A stretch of DNA of 64,000 nucleotides from contig RHPI01002262.1 in the NCBI GenBank assembly GCA_009103225.1, positions 445,628-509,627 of the forward strand. The letters run 5' to 3'. This DNA is from Chlorokybus atmophyticus (taxonomy: Eukaryota > Streptophyta > Chlorokybophyceae > Chlorokybales > Chlorokybaceae). Below are positions 34,401-47,421 of this stretch, one piece after another (position 1 is the stretch's first letter; each line of letters opens with the position of its first letter). Both the position numbers and the translations under genes were made by a program. The notes beneath the pieces were generated by a model, which did not search any database, had not been told where the DNA came from, and saw only the letters and a program-made list of their open reading frames with translations.

Positions 34401-36060
34401 CAGGGCGCTTCACCCCCTTGGCAGTCTTGGTAGCCACTGTTTTGACTTTGCTTTTAGCGTTGAAGTTGCGCATGACTTCCGTTTCATTGCGTTGGTCAGG
34501 ATCGCTGGCAGAGGGTGCCTACAAAAGCAAGGACAAAGCAGCAGACTTCAATGACAGTTCTGAGGAGCCCGCACACAACACCCACCATGGTTTGGGCGTA
34601 TGCACATGCGCACGTGTGTGAGTGTGCATGCGTGGGCATGTGCGCGCGTGTGTGTGCACGTGGGTTTGTTGTTCAAGCAGGCGTGCAACAATGACTGCTT
34701 GCGCTGATGTTGGGTTTGCACACCTCGTCACCGGTCTCTTCAGCGGACTGATTCGCCTGCTCGCCATTGGCATCCCCACGTAAAGAAGGCTCTTGGTCCT
34801 GCACATCATCGCACACATGGTTGTTCACTACCCAATCAAGTGCAAAACAACACAAGAAACTGTAACAAAGGCACATGCACACGCATGCCACTTCAGAATA
34901 TACACACGCACCTCTGAAATAAGCTTTATGTCATCACTCCTGGCCTCAACCCTCCGCAGCCTGCGTCGTGCGGCGGAGAGCAGCGGCCCCGTCAGGCTGT
35001 CAATTTGAACCCAAACCTGCTCCGGGTCCAGAACAGGGTCGGCATGCAGGGCGCGCTGGGGTGCTGAGGGGAAGAAGAAACAGAAAAAAGATTTTGTTGG
35101 GCTCTTTGGAGAGGAGATGATAACAACTTACTCCCACATACACGGGATGAGAGGAGAGGGACGCAGCCACATACAGCACGAGACTGCGGTTGGGTAAGGA
35201 CAAAGGTGCAGTAAGATGCTTGGGAGCAACAAGTGACAAGTTGAACGAACGCTCATGTACCCATCACAACGTTCTTCCTAAGTGCGCCACCCGAGTTCAA
35301 TTCAGTGACAGATGTGCACGCAAACCTTGTACGTACAGTGAGACTACGCAAATGCATGTACCTCTGATGTGACTGCTTAACAGCGTCAACAGTTGCGCTC
35401 ACAAACGTAGCATGCGACACAACAAAGTGCATGCAAATTGCGTCATCCGTGCATGCCCTGATAGTGTTTGTGGGCTTTCAAGTAATGATTGTAGTGATGC
35501 AAGCCTGTGCAGAGAGAACAGAAACTACTGGACAACAGCATTGTTGCTCAATAATGATGCCAGCCTGTGGAGATTCACGCTCTCTCTCACAATGCTACTG
35601 TGCAAGACGTTACTACAACAAGCCTAAAGCCTGATTACATGCAGGTCATAGTTGATAACGCCATGTCAAGTTACCTGCAAGTAGGGTTGGTAGAGTACAA
35701 ACCCTACCAACGCACATACATGCACAGGCTGGCACGTACAGCACCTGCTTACTACATTGCTGAGTTGTTTATTTCGTGCAACTTGCCAGAGACTGCGAGA
35801 ATACAAATTGAACAAGTCTGCACGTAACCATGCATGATGCTTTCAAGATCCAGATTGCCTTGGCCTGGCCTAGTACCTGAAGTCAGACTGGCGGCGGCCT
35901 GGGCGAACAAAGCGGCGGCGGCGCTGCGGGCGGCGGCACCGAGCTCCCCAGACGGCGTCAGGAACGCCGTCGGCCCGCCCGCCACCAGCTTCCCTGCCCA
36001 CTCCTCCCATCCCCCTCCCGCCCCCAACGCCACCGGCGCCACCATGTCGCCGACCTCCAA
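31462..36060 (-). CDS. MPP10: U3 snoRNP protein MPP10
   Basis: Thirteen exons (36060-35877, 35063-34912, 34798-34724, 34518-34054, 33939-33859, 33760-33665, 33579-33442, 33368-33300, 33151-33035, 32771-32588, 32349-32233, 32128-31977, 31584-31462) join in phase to about 650 residues, close to human and yeast MPP10. Diagnostic pieces: FLSLDDMERFVADAE, a long Asp/Glu block, RPAPVITEEVTQTLEDIIKK, AEIYEEDY, KLDALSHYHYAPKP, EEVAPVGVSDANLLAPEE, and the basic ELTQEERKRLR region. MPP10 belongs to the small-subunit processome in the nucleolus and is needed for early 18S rRNA cleavages with U3 snoRNA, Imp3 and Imp4. Two consecutive introns near the 3' end appear to use GC-AG borders. Intron 3 contains a CA/TG tract. 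Confidence 0.93.
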
Positions 36061-39000
36061 TTGGTTGTCGGCGGCGGTGGCGGTGGCGGTGGCGGTGGCA
36101 GTAGCGTTGGCGGCTTTCGTTACGGCGCGAGGAGCACAGCATCGTAACCGGATGTTACCCCCGGCGGGACGACGGCAGGAGGCACGGCGAGCCGACGGTA
36201 TCCCCCGTGCGATCGTAATCGACCGTTTTCCGACCTCATCCGGGACAGCGACCGGTCTGGGGACGCTCCAGTCTACCCCTTTAAGAGCATACTATGTGTC
36301 CTCCGCTATCTAATTCACTTGGCGTCCAAGAGCATATTATGGTGTCAAGAGCATAAATACGCTTTAAGCGTGGTTTCATCACGCCCATCACGCCTACTGC
36401 ATCACGCGTATTCACGTTAATTGCGCCATCACGCCCGTCACGTTAATTGTGCGTCCCACTTTGCCATCGCGCCCTAATCATCACACGCGTCACGCGTTAA
36501 GCCACTCCCGTCACACGCTACTCCCCCGACCTTAAAATGTCGCTCATAAAAACTTGCGGTTAGTACATAAAATACATATATACTCTTCGCAGTTAAGCAT
36601 ATTCTCTCAGGCACCAATATTTGTCTATATTTCATGTGATGGTTGCTTTACAATAACCATTAGACAATTTAGGGCATCAATTCAGCAAGAGTCGTTGCAT
36701 CGCGGAGTATTCACATCGCTATCGCACAAAAGTTATATTCATGGGAAGCAACCGGGCATAGCTAGACTGCGACGGCACTTCGCACCCTATTAGCGGTATA
36801 TTTCGATTCAGCGGCCAGCATCTTGAGTTCTTGCTCAAACAAAAGAATGTAAGGTTTTTCCTCGCATATTATTATCCTCACCACTAATCAGGTGTGGTTG
36901 ATACCAACATCTCAATGGTCGTATCCTTTGAATTGAACTTAAAACCACACAACCACAGATATGGCTACTAGCTCGCGCAGACGCAAGCTGTTGTCAGGTC
37001 AGGTGCTGCTGAGTGATGAGTATTTGACCCTTCTCGCATGCAAGGGAATTGCAAGTTATGTACGCGAGTCTCCTGCATGCAAGTGGGTTCTGCACGCGTC
37101 TGACTGCAATTGACGTAAGATGAGTGCTGAATGGACGTACCAGCACTGACATGTGTGCTGCCATGGCCGTCTGCATGTGCTCTACTGTGACAGTTAACAT
37201 GTATCAGACGAAAGCTTTACTTGTCATTTGCTTATTGGTAACTGTTATACTGTCAATACGTATGTAGTTAATGGCCTTGCCCATGGCCTCGCGAACATGC
37301 TTGGAACACCAGGGGTTGCTCACAACCACCATTTGTTAATTACACTTTTCATGCTTTGTAATAGATATGAGTATTAATTTCCTTCCTCGATTAATAGACA
37401 ATTCAAGGCTGACAATGCGATGACAACCCTCCCACAAGTGCACAACATGAGCGCCGAGCGGGCGGCGCATCTGAACCTCTCAATGGGTACAGTGGCTTTG
37501 CCTGATGTGGCAATAAAACGAAGCCTTGCTGCAAAAGATATCATTTGCATTCACGATGGTAATAGACAAGCATATTACGTTACAAAGCCGGCCCGTACAT
37601 GCAGCGTAGAACGCTCGTGTGTTACCGCCGTAAAAGCAGGAAAGACCCTTCATAGAAGGATTTATTTCATTGCAAAAAGATGATAAAGCCACACAAATCT
37701 ATTGAGAGGGTCAAAACTTGCCGCCAGATTGGCGCTCATATTGTGGGAGGGTTGTCAACGCGTTGTTGGCCTAGAGCAGTTTGTATATCGAAACAGGAGA
37801 TCAATATTCATACCAACCTATCACAAAGCACAAAGAAGCAAGAATCCGTATTTGATACTTAATACTGCTTCATTTATTAACATTTATATGACATTCAATT
37901 CATCTCGAGTGTGAGACATCGCTCGACCTCAACTCTGTGAGAACATGGTAGGTGCTTGTGCTTAATAGAATGTTAAAAGTATGCGTTTTCAATCAACACT
38001 CACTCAACACGTTGTGCAGCGTCGCGCAGAGTGTGTCGTACAAACTTGATGCTACACAAGTGGCCTTGCGAGTTTGTGCTGCCGTTGGCAGCTACAATCA
38101 AATTGTCACCTTACTGTGCACATAATACAATGGCGATATCATGTGCGTGTATCATTCAGTGGTGTTGCCACTGGCTACTTGGTCGACATCGATGCTAGCT
38201 ACCATAGTGGATATCATGTTGTCGGCATTAAAAGTGCGCTATCAAATTACAAATGTTGTTGGATATCGTACGGCGCAATAACAATCATCAATCACCAACT
38301 ATGCATGCTATCCATGACATATGTCTCAAACATTTACTTTATTAGGACTTGGCAGTCATGTGTTATATGACCGCAATCCAAGCCATGGCCATGGCTATGC
38401 GGGCTGGTGCAAGCGCAAAAAATGAAGACTCTCTTTATCAGGTGCGCTATTCTGTCACAATAACATGAACTTGTTAATCAAAGTCCCCTTTGTCACAGAG
38501 CAAGGTGTAACCTTGCAATGTGGTGCCGCCGATATTTATGTTTATACCGTCAGCACCATGTGGTGGACTATATTAAATTATTTTTTATTAAATGTGGTCT
38601 TTAACGTGTTAGAATTTGCTGCTAAACCTTGCATGGCTTGTGGAGTCTACTTTATAAGCGCCACTTCTGATATGTTAAGCCCAGCAGCAGCATCGATCGT
38701 GATAAAGATTGCTCCGCACAAACAGTAGTTCATTACCTGTCAGCGTTTGTATGTCGGCCAGTTGCAACAAGTGAACACTCGGATTACTGTTTACATAGTA
38801 TGCTCTTAACACCAGCTTATACCTTAACTCCATTCAAGATGAATGAAGTGCTCCAATTAGACAAACTTTCAAACGCACACAGCTTCCTCGAAAAATCGCG
38901 GTACTGCACCACCTCGGCATGCACGACGTGTTGAGTTTGCCTTAACTTAGTAGCAGAGGGTACTCTTATTGAGTGCATTCAGGCATCCCGCATGAAAGGT

Positions 39001-41585
39001 GCAGCTGCTGTTCTCACTACAAAGTGTGGAGCACCTCTCCTGCCAAGCTCTGGCACGTTACCGATCTTAAACATGACAGCCCTGCAGCAGCTTGCTGCTG
39101 ACCTGCTAGAGATCTTATTTTCTTGCAAGTATACTGTTGTAGCTGCTTTTCGCATTTGGATAGCCGCATGATAAGCGCGTGTGTGTATGGGCGTACCCAC
39201 GCTTGCAGTCCATGGGGTGCTCGCTTAGGCCAACATTCTTCACTTTGAGCACAACAAGGACGTGCTTCACAACGATTTGTGTCCGGAGAACAGTGCTACT
39301 AGTATACTAGTACACGTGCACGTGATGATGGTACTCGATAGGGGCCGTTTGACCTAGGCGGCGCGATGTGCGCGGCGATAGGCATCAAAGAGCCAGCATT
39401 TGGCCGTTATTTGTATAGCTCGCGGACGTGGAGCTCTCAGTCGGCGTCCCATACTTGCACGGGGACTGCGAGTCCTTAGTGTACACGCTGCTAGCTCTCT
39501 CCGTGATAGTGCACACGCCTCTGCCGTGGGCGCACGCCGCTCAGCAGCGAGACACACACATAATAAGCCTCTGCGCCCGGCGATGGGACATGATTAGGCT
39601 GGCACCCCATAAGAAGCCTCTACGCGCGTTTGCAGATGGCGTGTTTGCAAGCATATAGAAAAATCAGCCGCATGCAATGCCGGAGTAGGTGTCTACGCAG
39701 GGAGCTTCTCTGACTCCTGAAGCTTCAAAGTCCTTTTAAAGCATGTGCCTGCAGGGCCTGATGGATCCCTCCCTTGGCATGATGTCCTCCTCAACAATGT
39801 TGTGAAGGGTAGAAAGGTCGCATGCAAGCAGTAAATGAACAAAGAGAGCCGGAGGTTGAGATTAGCAATGGGTATTCGTGTAAGGTGACAGAGTCCCGCA
39901 GGAGAACACGTGTGCTGTATGAACTGAACACTGCAATGACTGCACACATGCTTGACCTCAGTGCCACTCACGGCACGGTGCACCTCCTGATCGAGGCTTC
40001 CAACATAAGCGCCCGTGCCAGATTATAGGTCAAGCCACCAGCTTTCCGGCATCATTAAGCCGTAGTGGCCTGAGAGACTGCGAGAAGATGGACCCATATC
40101 AGCATGAGAAGAGGTACTAAGAACAGCAACAGGAATAACAATAACAACATTGACATGACATGAAGTCTTCTTGTGTGACCTGCAGCATGCTAACCACGCA
40201 ATGGTCTGCGCATATGGACAACTACAATATCAACACAACGCAGTTGATGGCACCAGTAGTTTGTTGCTGGAATCACTCACTTCACATATAGTGACAGCGT
40301 AGTTGTAGTAAGGCCAGTTTAAGGCCAGTATAGTGTAGGAGATGGTGCAGGAGGTTGTGTATGCTGTGCTCATCGAATTCAAGCCCGCTTTGTGGTAGTG
40401 GCAGCGATGTTAAAACCACCACTTCTGGTGATGATGTTGCTGTATACAAGTATTGCTGCTACAACCACAAGTACTACTGCCTCCACATGTAGCAGTACTG
40501 TAGGGTATTGGCACTGTCAGTCATACTGCCACACTAGTATTGACGCAAGCAACAGAACTGCTACAACAGCAGCAGTGGAGACACCACTTCTGTGATGCCA
40601 CTACAACATCACTGCAAATAGTTCCACGACAACATGCACAGTACCACTCTGCGCACGCCAGTCATGCCTGCCTCTTTGTCCATTTGATTCAGGGCGTGCA
40701 AGTCAAGGAGAGAGGGGGTAAAGAGGTGTTGGGTCGGGTGCCAACACCAGTGTAGAGACAGAATCACTGGCAAACAGGCATGATGGAAACATTGAAGAAC
40801 CAAACCAAAGTGTGGGTACACACGCATACGCACAAAAGTGTGACACAACACACCCATGCGCATGCATGCGCACACACGTGCGCTTATGAGTGAGGGTGAG
40901 TGTTTTTGTACGTGCACATGTGCATATCTGCGTGCATGCGTGTATGTGCGTATCAAGTGCGTGTGTCTGTGTGCGTCTGTGCGTCTGCATGTGCGTGTAT
41001 GGCCTCCTGTATCGATATGCGTGTGAGGAAGTGCGCGCAAGCGTGTGCACGCATATGTGTGTTTGCTGCCAACATCACCAGTACATTGCCACTCTTGCAG
41101 GCAGCTGCAAAAAATGGAAATGCCTTCGGCCGCCAAAGACTTTTCTACTACAGTGGACTGGCACTAGCGTACTGCGCTGCGTTCATTGTCGACAGTCGAC
41201 CCGGCTGCAGCTGCAGCTGAGCGGCCCCAAGGGTGGCTTGTCACCAGGCGGCGGCGAAGGGTTGCAGAATAGGTGTGATTTGCAGGTGCTACATATGATT
41301 CGTGCTTCCGAATGTACGTCAGCATGTAAATCAGTCCCGTAATCGAGCAGCCCAGCTGAAGTACACAACACATGAACATAGACCAGCGACAACCGAGGCC
41401 CAAGCAATGCATACGTGCACAGGGCCACTGATGAAACAACACTTGAGATACAATGAAGAGTCATGAAGACAAGTACTGTTGCACATATTACCAATATCTA
41501 GTATCTAAGAATGCCTAAAAGCACCCAAATAGAGTTGAGTATTCACAACATTTGGCTTCTGAAACCAGCATTGATTACCCCAAAA
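36061..41585. other. About 5.5 kb with no recognisable gene
   Basis: GC-rich DNA just right of MPP10 (a GGCGGT repeat at 36,071-36,100) is probably its promoter. From 36,350 to 36,530 the words CATCACGCC and TCACGCGT recur as loose tandem repeats. The rest, to 39.7 kb, is AT-rich and shows only short open frames. A plus-strand frame from an ATG at 38,991 (59 codons) and another at 39,822-40,028 look protein-like but match nothing. Positions 40,820-41,060 are a TG/GCATGC-rich tract. A minus-strand ATG near 41,188 (MNAAQYASASPL, then a GT) could be a first exon, without further support. Confidence 0.4.
40820..41060 (+). repeat. Alternating TG/GC-rich tract
   Basis: Long alternating purine-pyrimidine runs (GTGCGTATCAAGTGCGTGTG and similar) give open but meaningless Cys/Val-rich frames. 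Such DNA can adopt Z-form. Confidence 0.6.
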
Positions 41586-44500
41586 TCATCCCAACCTAGA
41601 CCCCACGCCCCAGACCATGAAGATGAGGATCCAAAAGAACAGAAGAATCGTCCAATACCTCGTCGGCCCGTTGTGTATACGCGGCAGCACACACTGCCAA
41701 ATGGTGTACTTGATCAAGGCATAATGCAATGCGTACAGCTCTGCAATACAAAGATAGACTTACCAGCTTCAACCAAATGACTGTGACGGCGCCAAGAATA
41801 AACCCAACAATGTAATTTACCCCCGCAGTTCTCATCTGCGACAACACAAATTCCATATCAATAACCTTACACAATTGATGCCGGGTGTGTGGCTGCAGTG
41901 CAGTCAAGTTGTTACAAAAGGGTAACACGCACACGTGCATGCCTGCCTAGGAGCACACAGAAGTGCACGCATGTGCATGTGTGCTTGCTGGCACGCGCGT
42001 GTGCGTGTCCACACGCTGACACGTGTGTGCATTTGAAAACACATATTTCAGTCCATTCGCTTCATGCCAGCAAAACCAGTGGTGACGGCATGCAAGACAC
42101 GAGTGTGCATTGCTTGGTGATGCACATGTACACGCATGCTGCCAATAGCTGGCTGCACTTACCGCCTTCCCAATGCTCCCGAGGAGCTTCGCATACGTCA
42201 AGCCCAGTAGCACGGTGGCAGCGACGGCGGCAGTAATCTCAAAACACCTTTTTACTACTTGCTGCTGATACGGGCTCAGACGGGCAAACAGCCCCATGCC
42301 AGGCATGTAAACAGCCTGCTGTACAGCAAGAGTAAGGTAAGCATGGCATGCGCAAGCGCGAGCTGGGCAAGTCTTAACCACACCCTGCTATTGTTTATAT
42401 CAGAGAGGCATGATTTGGAGAGGGTGGACATGCAGCGACCATGACTAACCATCAAAGCACAGGTACGTGAAGGGTGTTGTCAACTTTACTACTCAACATA
42501 CCGGCTAAGCACAAGCTCAAGCAATCAAGCATGAGGTGACAAAACACACCATGCTGCTTACATGGAAACATGCATGCTGGAAAGATTAAAGACCTTATAA
42601 ACACCAATCAGCACCAGAGCACGGCTGCATAGAGTTCGTGTTAAGCATTTGTATACTTGTTGCCGACAAGTGCGAGCTACTAGGACAGCTCCAACTGGCA
42701 GAATGGTTCTTTTATCCAGCGCGTGCATAGAGTCAGTATCTAATCTAGGCTTCATGGTTGCAAGAATTGGCACGCAAGGCAAGACCCGACCTTGGAACTC
42801 ATGCGTGCATCAGTCATAGAGTGGACGGAACGCACACCATACAGAAAAAAGCCATAATTATCTCTGCTTACCCGTCTTCGCGGCGCGCTGACAAGGATCC
42901 AGAACGGCTCGTTGTCCCGGTTGCTATTGCCGTCAAGCACCGCACTCGGGGTGGGTAAGAAATTCAAGAGGTCATCGCTGCGCACATTCTTCGCAGTCTC
43001 CCCGCAGATCTCGCAGTCGGCGCTCCCGCGTGGTGCGAACCAACGCAATGCACAGGCGTAGTGAGCCAACCCAAGATCGCCGCGACAACTGCAACTGCAA
43101 GAGTGAACAACTAAGTAACGCTCGCAAGCTCATACCAGTCAAGCATGTCACTCGACGTGCATGCATAGCTTACACGTGAGTGGGACTGCAATGTTGGGTT
43201 GTAAAAGCAAACACATGGACTCGAGGGCTTACTTGAGGAATATCATGCATTTTCCGCGGTCGTAATAAGATTTCCCGCACACGGGCTGCGGTCCACAAGC
43301 AGCATAATGCTCAAGATCCACCCCGCTACCCTGAGAGGCTGCTTCAGATTAGCTTGTTTACAAGCAATGGCTGAGCAATGTTTTGATACATTCCGTTCAG
43401 CTACACAATTTGTTTGGAGGATGGGTAGAAGAGGTGCATTTCTTGGTGATATAGACACACATTCGAACCTGATGTGTACACTCAATTACCGCAGTATACA
43501 TGTTCATACTTGCATGTAGTGCAGAGCTGTATGCAACACACATAGGCACATGTGCAGGTAACCAAGGCTGCAGTGCATGCATGCATGACTAACATGGGGG
43601 CAGTAGGGGTAAAGTTGGGGGTAGAGGGTAGGTAGTACGCAAGCGCGTGGCTAAGCAAGGTGGTCGCGTGTGTAACATGGAGGTGAGTGTTGGTGCAGTA
43701 TGAGGTTTGGTGCATGGGTGTTCACACTATGTATGCGCACAATATTCTTTGCATCTTTTGTACACATGTCTAGCGCAAGCAATTCCATGATGAAAGCAAC
43801 AGCAATTCATGGTCGACAACAATATGTTACACATGGCGACGTAGCCATCATGGCATTGACAACATGACCATGCGACAAACCTGCAGTGCAGAAAGTGCTC
43901 GGGGAGGCAGCGCGGAAGCGATGTCAAGCTCTGCGCTCTGGCAAACTCGACACGATGGTCCTGCCGCTTCATCCTGCTCAGTCAATAGCAAACACAATGC
44001 GTCAACGAGGGAAGGTAACCTTGTTGTCTCATGTCCGATGACAGAAATGAGGCATGGCATTCTGTTTAAAAAGAACAAGAGCATGTTGCAACAGTGACAG
44101 CAATAGAACACGAGTGCTTGTTTATTGCAAGACTTTCAGCAAGAAGAAAGAAGAAGCAGAAGGCATAAACTAGAGCTAACTATCTTGCTAGCCCATAGGG
44201 GACTGCTCAATACGCTTCAGAGAGGGGTACTGGCACACTACATACTGCCATCGACACGCAGCATTCGCAGTCATGATATATACACTGCACGTATTACACT
44301 ACATGTGCTAATGACATTATCGCACATGTAACGAAAACAGCCAATACTGCACATGCAATAACTTGAAATGAGCGTGACAAGTGGTTGCTGCTGTTTCGTG
44401 AATTAGTGGTTCCACTGACTTGAAGTTTAGACACAATGAGGTTGACCTCAATCAAAGTGCAAGCGTAAAGCTTCAACCAATCGACCGCAGCACGGGAGCA

Positions 44501-44852
44501 GCGGTGTTTGAAAACATACAATACTCTAATTAAAATTAAATCTCAATCTCTCCTGAACCCTAATGCAAAAGGGCAATCAATTTTCCGCACGGCGCTTTCA
44601 ACACCACAAACTCACCCCTGTGGTCCCCCGCTGAAACCCGTCAATGACAGCAGCGGCGGCGGCAGGGTTGGGCAAGGACGCTGCTGGATTGGAGGCAGCA
44701 TGACGCCCCGAGGCGGAGGACGATGAGGAGGACGATGAGGGCGAGGAGGGGGAGCCGATTGGGGAGGAGGACGTGGGCAGCACAGGCGGCGAGCGCAGGC
44801 CGTTGTCGCTGTCGCCGGCGGCAACGTCCGTGGCGCCAGGCAATTGCGGCAT
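41586..44852 (-). CDS. RING-CH (MARCH-type) membrane E3 ubiquitin ligase
   Basis: Exons 44852-44616, 43973-43881, 43330-43233, 43094-42872, 42315-42163, 41835-41764 and 41693-41586 join in phase to about 327 residues. The start sits in a strong GCCACCATG context. A Ser-rich N-terminus is followed by the RING-CH zinc finger: CRVC, then CSC, seven residues, H-x2-C, twelve residues, CEIC. The Cys4-His-Cys3 order marks the RING-CH class, which recruits E2 enzymes and ubiquitinates membrane proteins. Three hydrophobic segments follow (around VAATVLLGLTYAKLLG, YIVGFILGAVTVIWLKL and WTILLFFWILIFMVW), so it should be a multi-pass endomembrane protein. The loop between the second and third ligands is long (53 residues) and has extra cysteines. 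A further exon between 42,872 and 42,315 cannot be excluded. Confidence 0.82.
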
Positions 44853-47421
44853 GGTGGCAACGGGATGTAAAAGGGGGTTAGCTGCTGACCCATGGAACGC
44901 ACGCCATGACGGAGGCCAGCGCCAGCGCCAACCCCCCCGCTGCCGCCGCCGAACCTGAGGACACTGTACCAGTTGGTGCACGTGTCGACATGCTCGCAGT
45001 ACAGTCGCTGCACCGCATCCTGTGCGCACAGTACAGCGATAGTTCTGCGAGCGTGTCGACACGCGCAACTGGCACATGACACTCATGGCACACATGTAGC
45101 ATGCGTGACGCATCTTGCATTACGCATGTGACACGAGTCGTGTCGGACGATCTGCGACCCTCTCCGGTTACAGGCCTCGGATCGTTATGCACAGGGCGAC
45201 AGCCTCGATTTGCGGATGGTGTTGCCAGAACCAGCAGGAGTGCATGGATCGTACACGTACCGTATTTACCCCCGTTTCAACACAGTAATTCAATCCACCC
45301 CTCGATTGCTGCGGGGACTGTATTCGGGGGGGTGTCGGTGCTGGGCTGCGTCGTCAGGCATCGGAAAAGGTGCTGAGTGACGTTTGATGTCGATAGCACA
45401 GGTTACCGTCGACAAGAAACCAACTGTCAACGATACCTGCACGCGACCAATCTCGCCCCGACACCTGTCGACAACGCGTTTACTTCGCTGTATCACACGC
45501 AATTCTCAGGCAGCAAGGAAAGCTGCCTTGGCGTTCCAATTGGGGGACTGTGTTGCAAGTTGGGGACAGGATGTAGCGTACGCGCTAAGAATACGCGCTA
45601 CACCGAGCAAAGGTAGTGTATCGCAGCCGTTATTGGCGTATACAAGCAATTGTTGACAATCATTATAAGTGTATTGTATATGGATTTACCGTACAGGCCG
45701 CAACTTAGCCAGCCGTACGCGTCTGATGTGCACATCGGCGCCAATCATGCGCGCTCCAGGGCGCGGCCCACAGGGGGGGGACTCTAAACAGAGGGGGGGA
45801 TGGTAAGGTGATAACAAGGTCCCTCCCTCGATATCTGCAGAGGGGGACTGTATTCGGGGGAGGGGGGGGATTGTACATTTAATGGAGTAATTACGGTAGT
45901 GAGGCAGCACACGGTCATACAAGGTTAAGTGCGCTGTTCTATAACCTAGAACAGCGCACTTAACCTTGTATACGACATAACAAAGGCTTACATGAACCGC
46001 ACATGTGCTCTCGGTTGACATGTTGGTGTACACAAAAATCACATGTTCAAAACTCAAACAGCTCACTACAATATATTTGCCATGTTAGCAATTGATGGTG
46101 TCCAAGCAACTGGCAGTAATAGATTCATATGTCATGTATTGGTTAACATGAGACTGTGAACAAAGCATTCAACAATAATCACGAATGTAACCATAGCATT
46201 AGAGTTGTGATTCATGGTAGCAAGCAAACGTTTCTACCTTTCAGGCGGCAATTTCGCTTCACTTGGCATGTGCTCGCAAGTAAGCATGCATAGCTGAAAT
46301 ATCACTCTTTTTCTTGCAGTAAAACGCAGCACACCGAACCCGTGTTTTAAGCTTTGCTTATGCGCCGTGCACTACACCCACAGTCGGACTTACATGATCA
46401 GTGCAAGTACGGTGTAGTGGTGAGCCAGCTCATACGTTTCATGCATTTATGTTCATTCAAGATATATTGCAAGCATGCAATGGTGAATTTGTTTATGAAT
46501 ATAACATATGGGTTATTTCACGCGGAGGTGATTGGTCAAACAGCTGCGTTCCAAGATATTCACAATACATGGAGTGGCGTATGATACAACACCACGCAGG
46601 TTGTATCATAGTATAGCACGTTCATTAGCTCATGAATTATGGGAAGCACATTAAGGTGCCCGTTTTTGGGTGTATTAACACCACCTATTGTGGAATGCTA
46701 CCAGCAACTTGCTCTGTTGCTATTGCTAACCGTGGGCTACACGCATAAACGTTTGCAACCGGTTTTTTACGGTAGGTCGCAGGCATTTCGCAACCGGTCG
46801 TGACACTCTACCAGTTGGTAGCGCCACTCTGAGCAGTTGCCCACAAGGCAATTTGCTCAGTGTCCTTTGTTCAGGTGCGCGGGGGTTTGGCTGTTGCTGT
46901 GGGTGATGGGCTGCACACACCACAAGCGCCCATTGATGGTGATACCTTGATTGCTGTTGTCTAGGGGCTTGAGCCAGTCCGTTTGTAAACTATTGCTTGT
47001 ATGTTTGCAGCTGCAATGCGTGCAATTGATTGCTTGTGACCATGATACGCAGTGCGCAATTCGCGCACAGTCAGTCGCAAGCTTTCTAATATTATATGCA
47101 CACAGTAACTGATGACAAGATGTAATTTGTGGACAACGCAGAACTTTCATACACAATTAATGCCATATAGTACAGAGTAGTGTAGTGTGGTAGGTAAACA
47201 AGCAGCAAGTATAGCCCGGTGGTGGTGTATGTGAGCATGTTTGCATGCTGTTTGGTATGCTACTGTATGACGTCATGGATGTCGCTAACTGTCTCGGGCA
47301 TAGCCTATCCAACACACCGCTATACAATAACTACAAGCGTTTGAAGATCAGTCCACACACCTATACAAAAGCTTCATGCAAGTTCAGTCTGTACACTACA
47401 ACGATGTTCAACAACACGTCA
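44853..47421. other. Intergenic region with G-runs and a perfect hairpin
   Basis: No gene recognised. The first few hundred bases are likely the promoter of the RING-CH gene. At 45,770-45,880 there are several G runs. The word GGGGACTGTATTCGGGGG occurs at 45,313 and again at 45,843. A 23-bp perfect hairpin lies at 45,918. The part from 46,000 to 47,200 is AT-rich and featureless to me. Confidence 0.45.
45918..45970. repeat. Perfect hairpin, 23-bp arms, 7-base loop
   Basis: The left arm 45,918-45,940 begins TACAAGGTTAAGTGCG. The loop is ATAACCT. The right arm 45,948-45,970 is the exact reverse complement. It is the longest perfect short palindrome I found in the window. Confidence 0.8.

Noticed and set aside
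36330-36530. CATCACGCC repeats as a CRISPR array or telomere
   Set aside because: Units are irregular, lack spacers of constant length and do not match any telomere repeat.
40890-41342. Plus-strand Cys/Val-rich open frames of over 100 codons
   Set aside because: They are produced by TG/GC alternating repeats; no splice or domain support.
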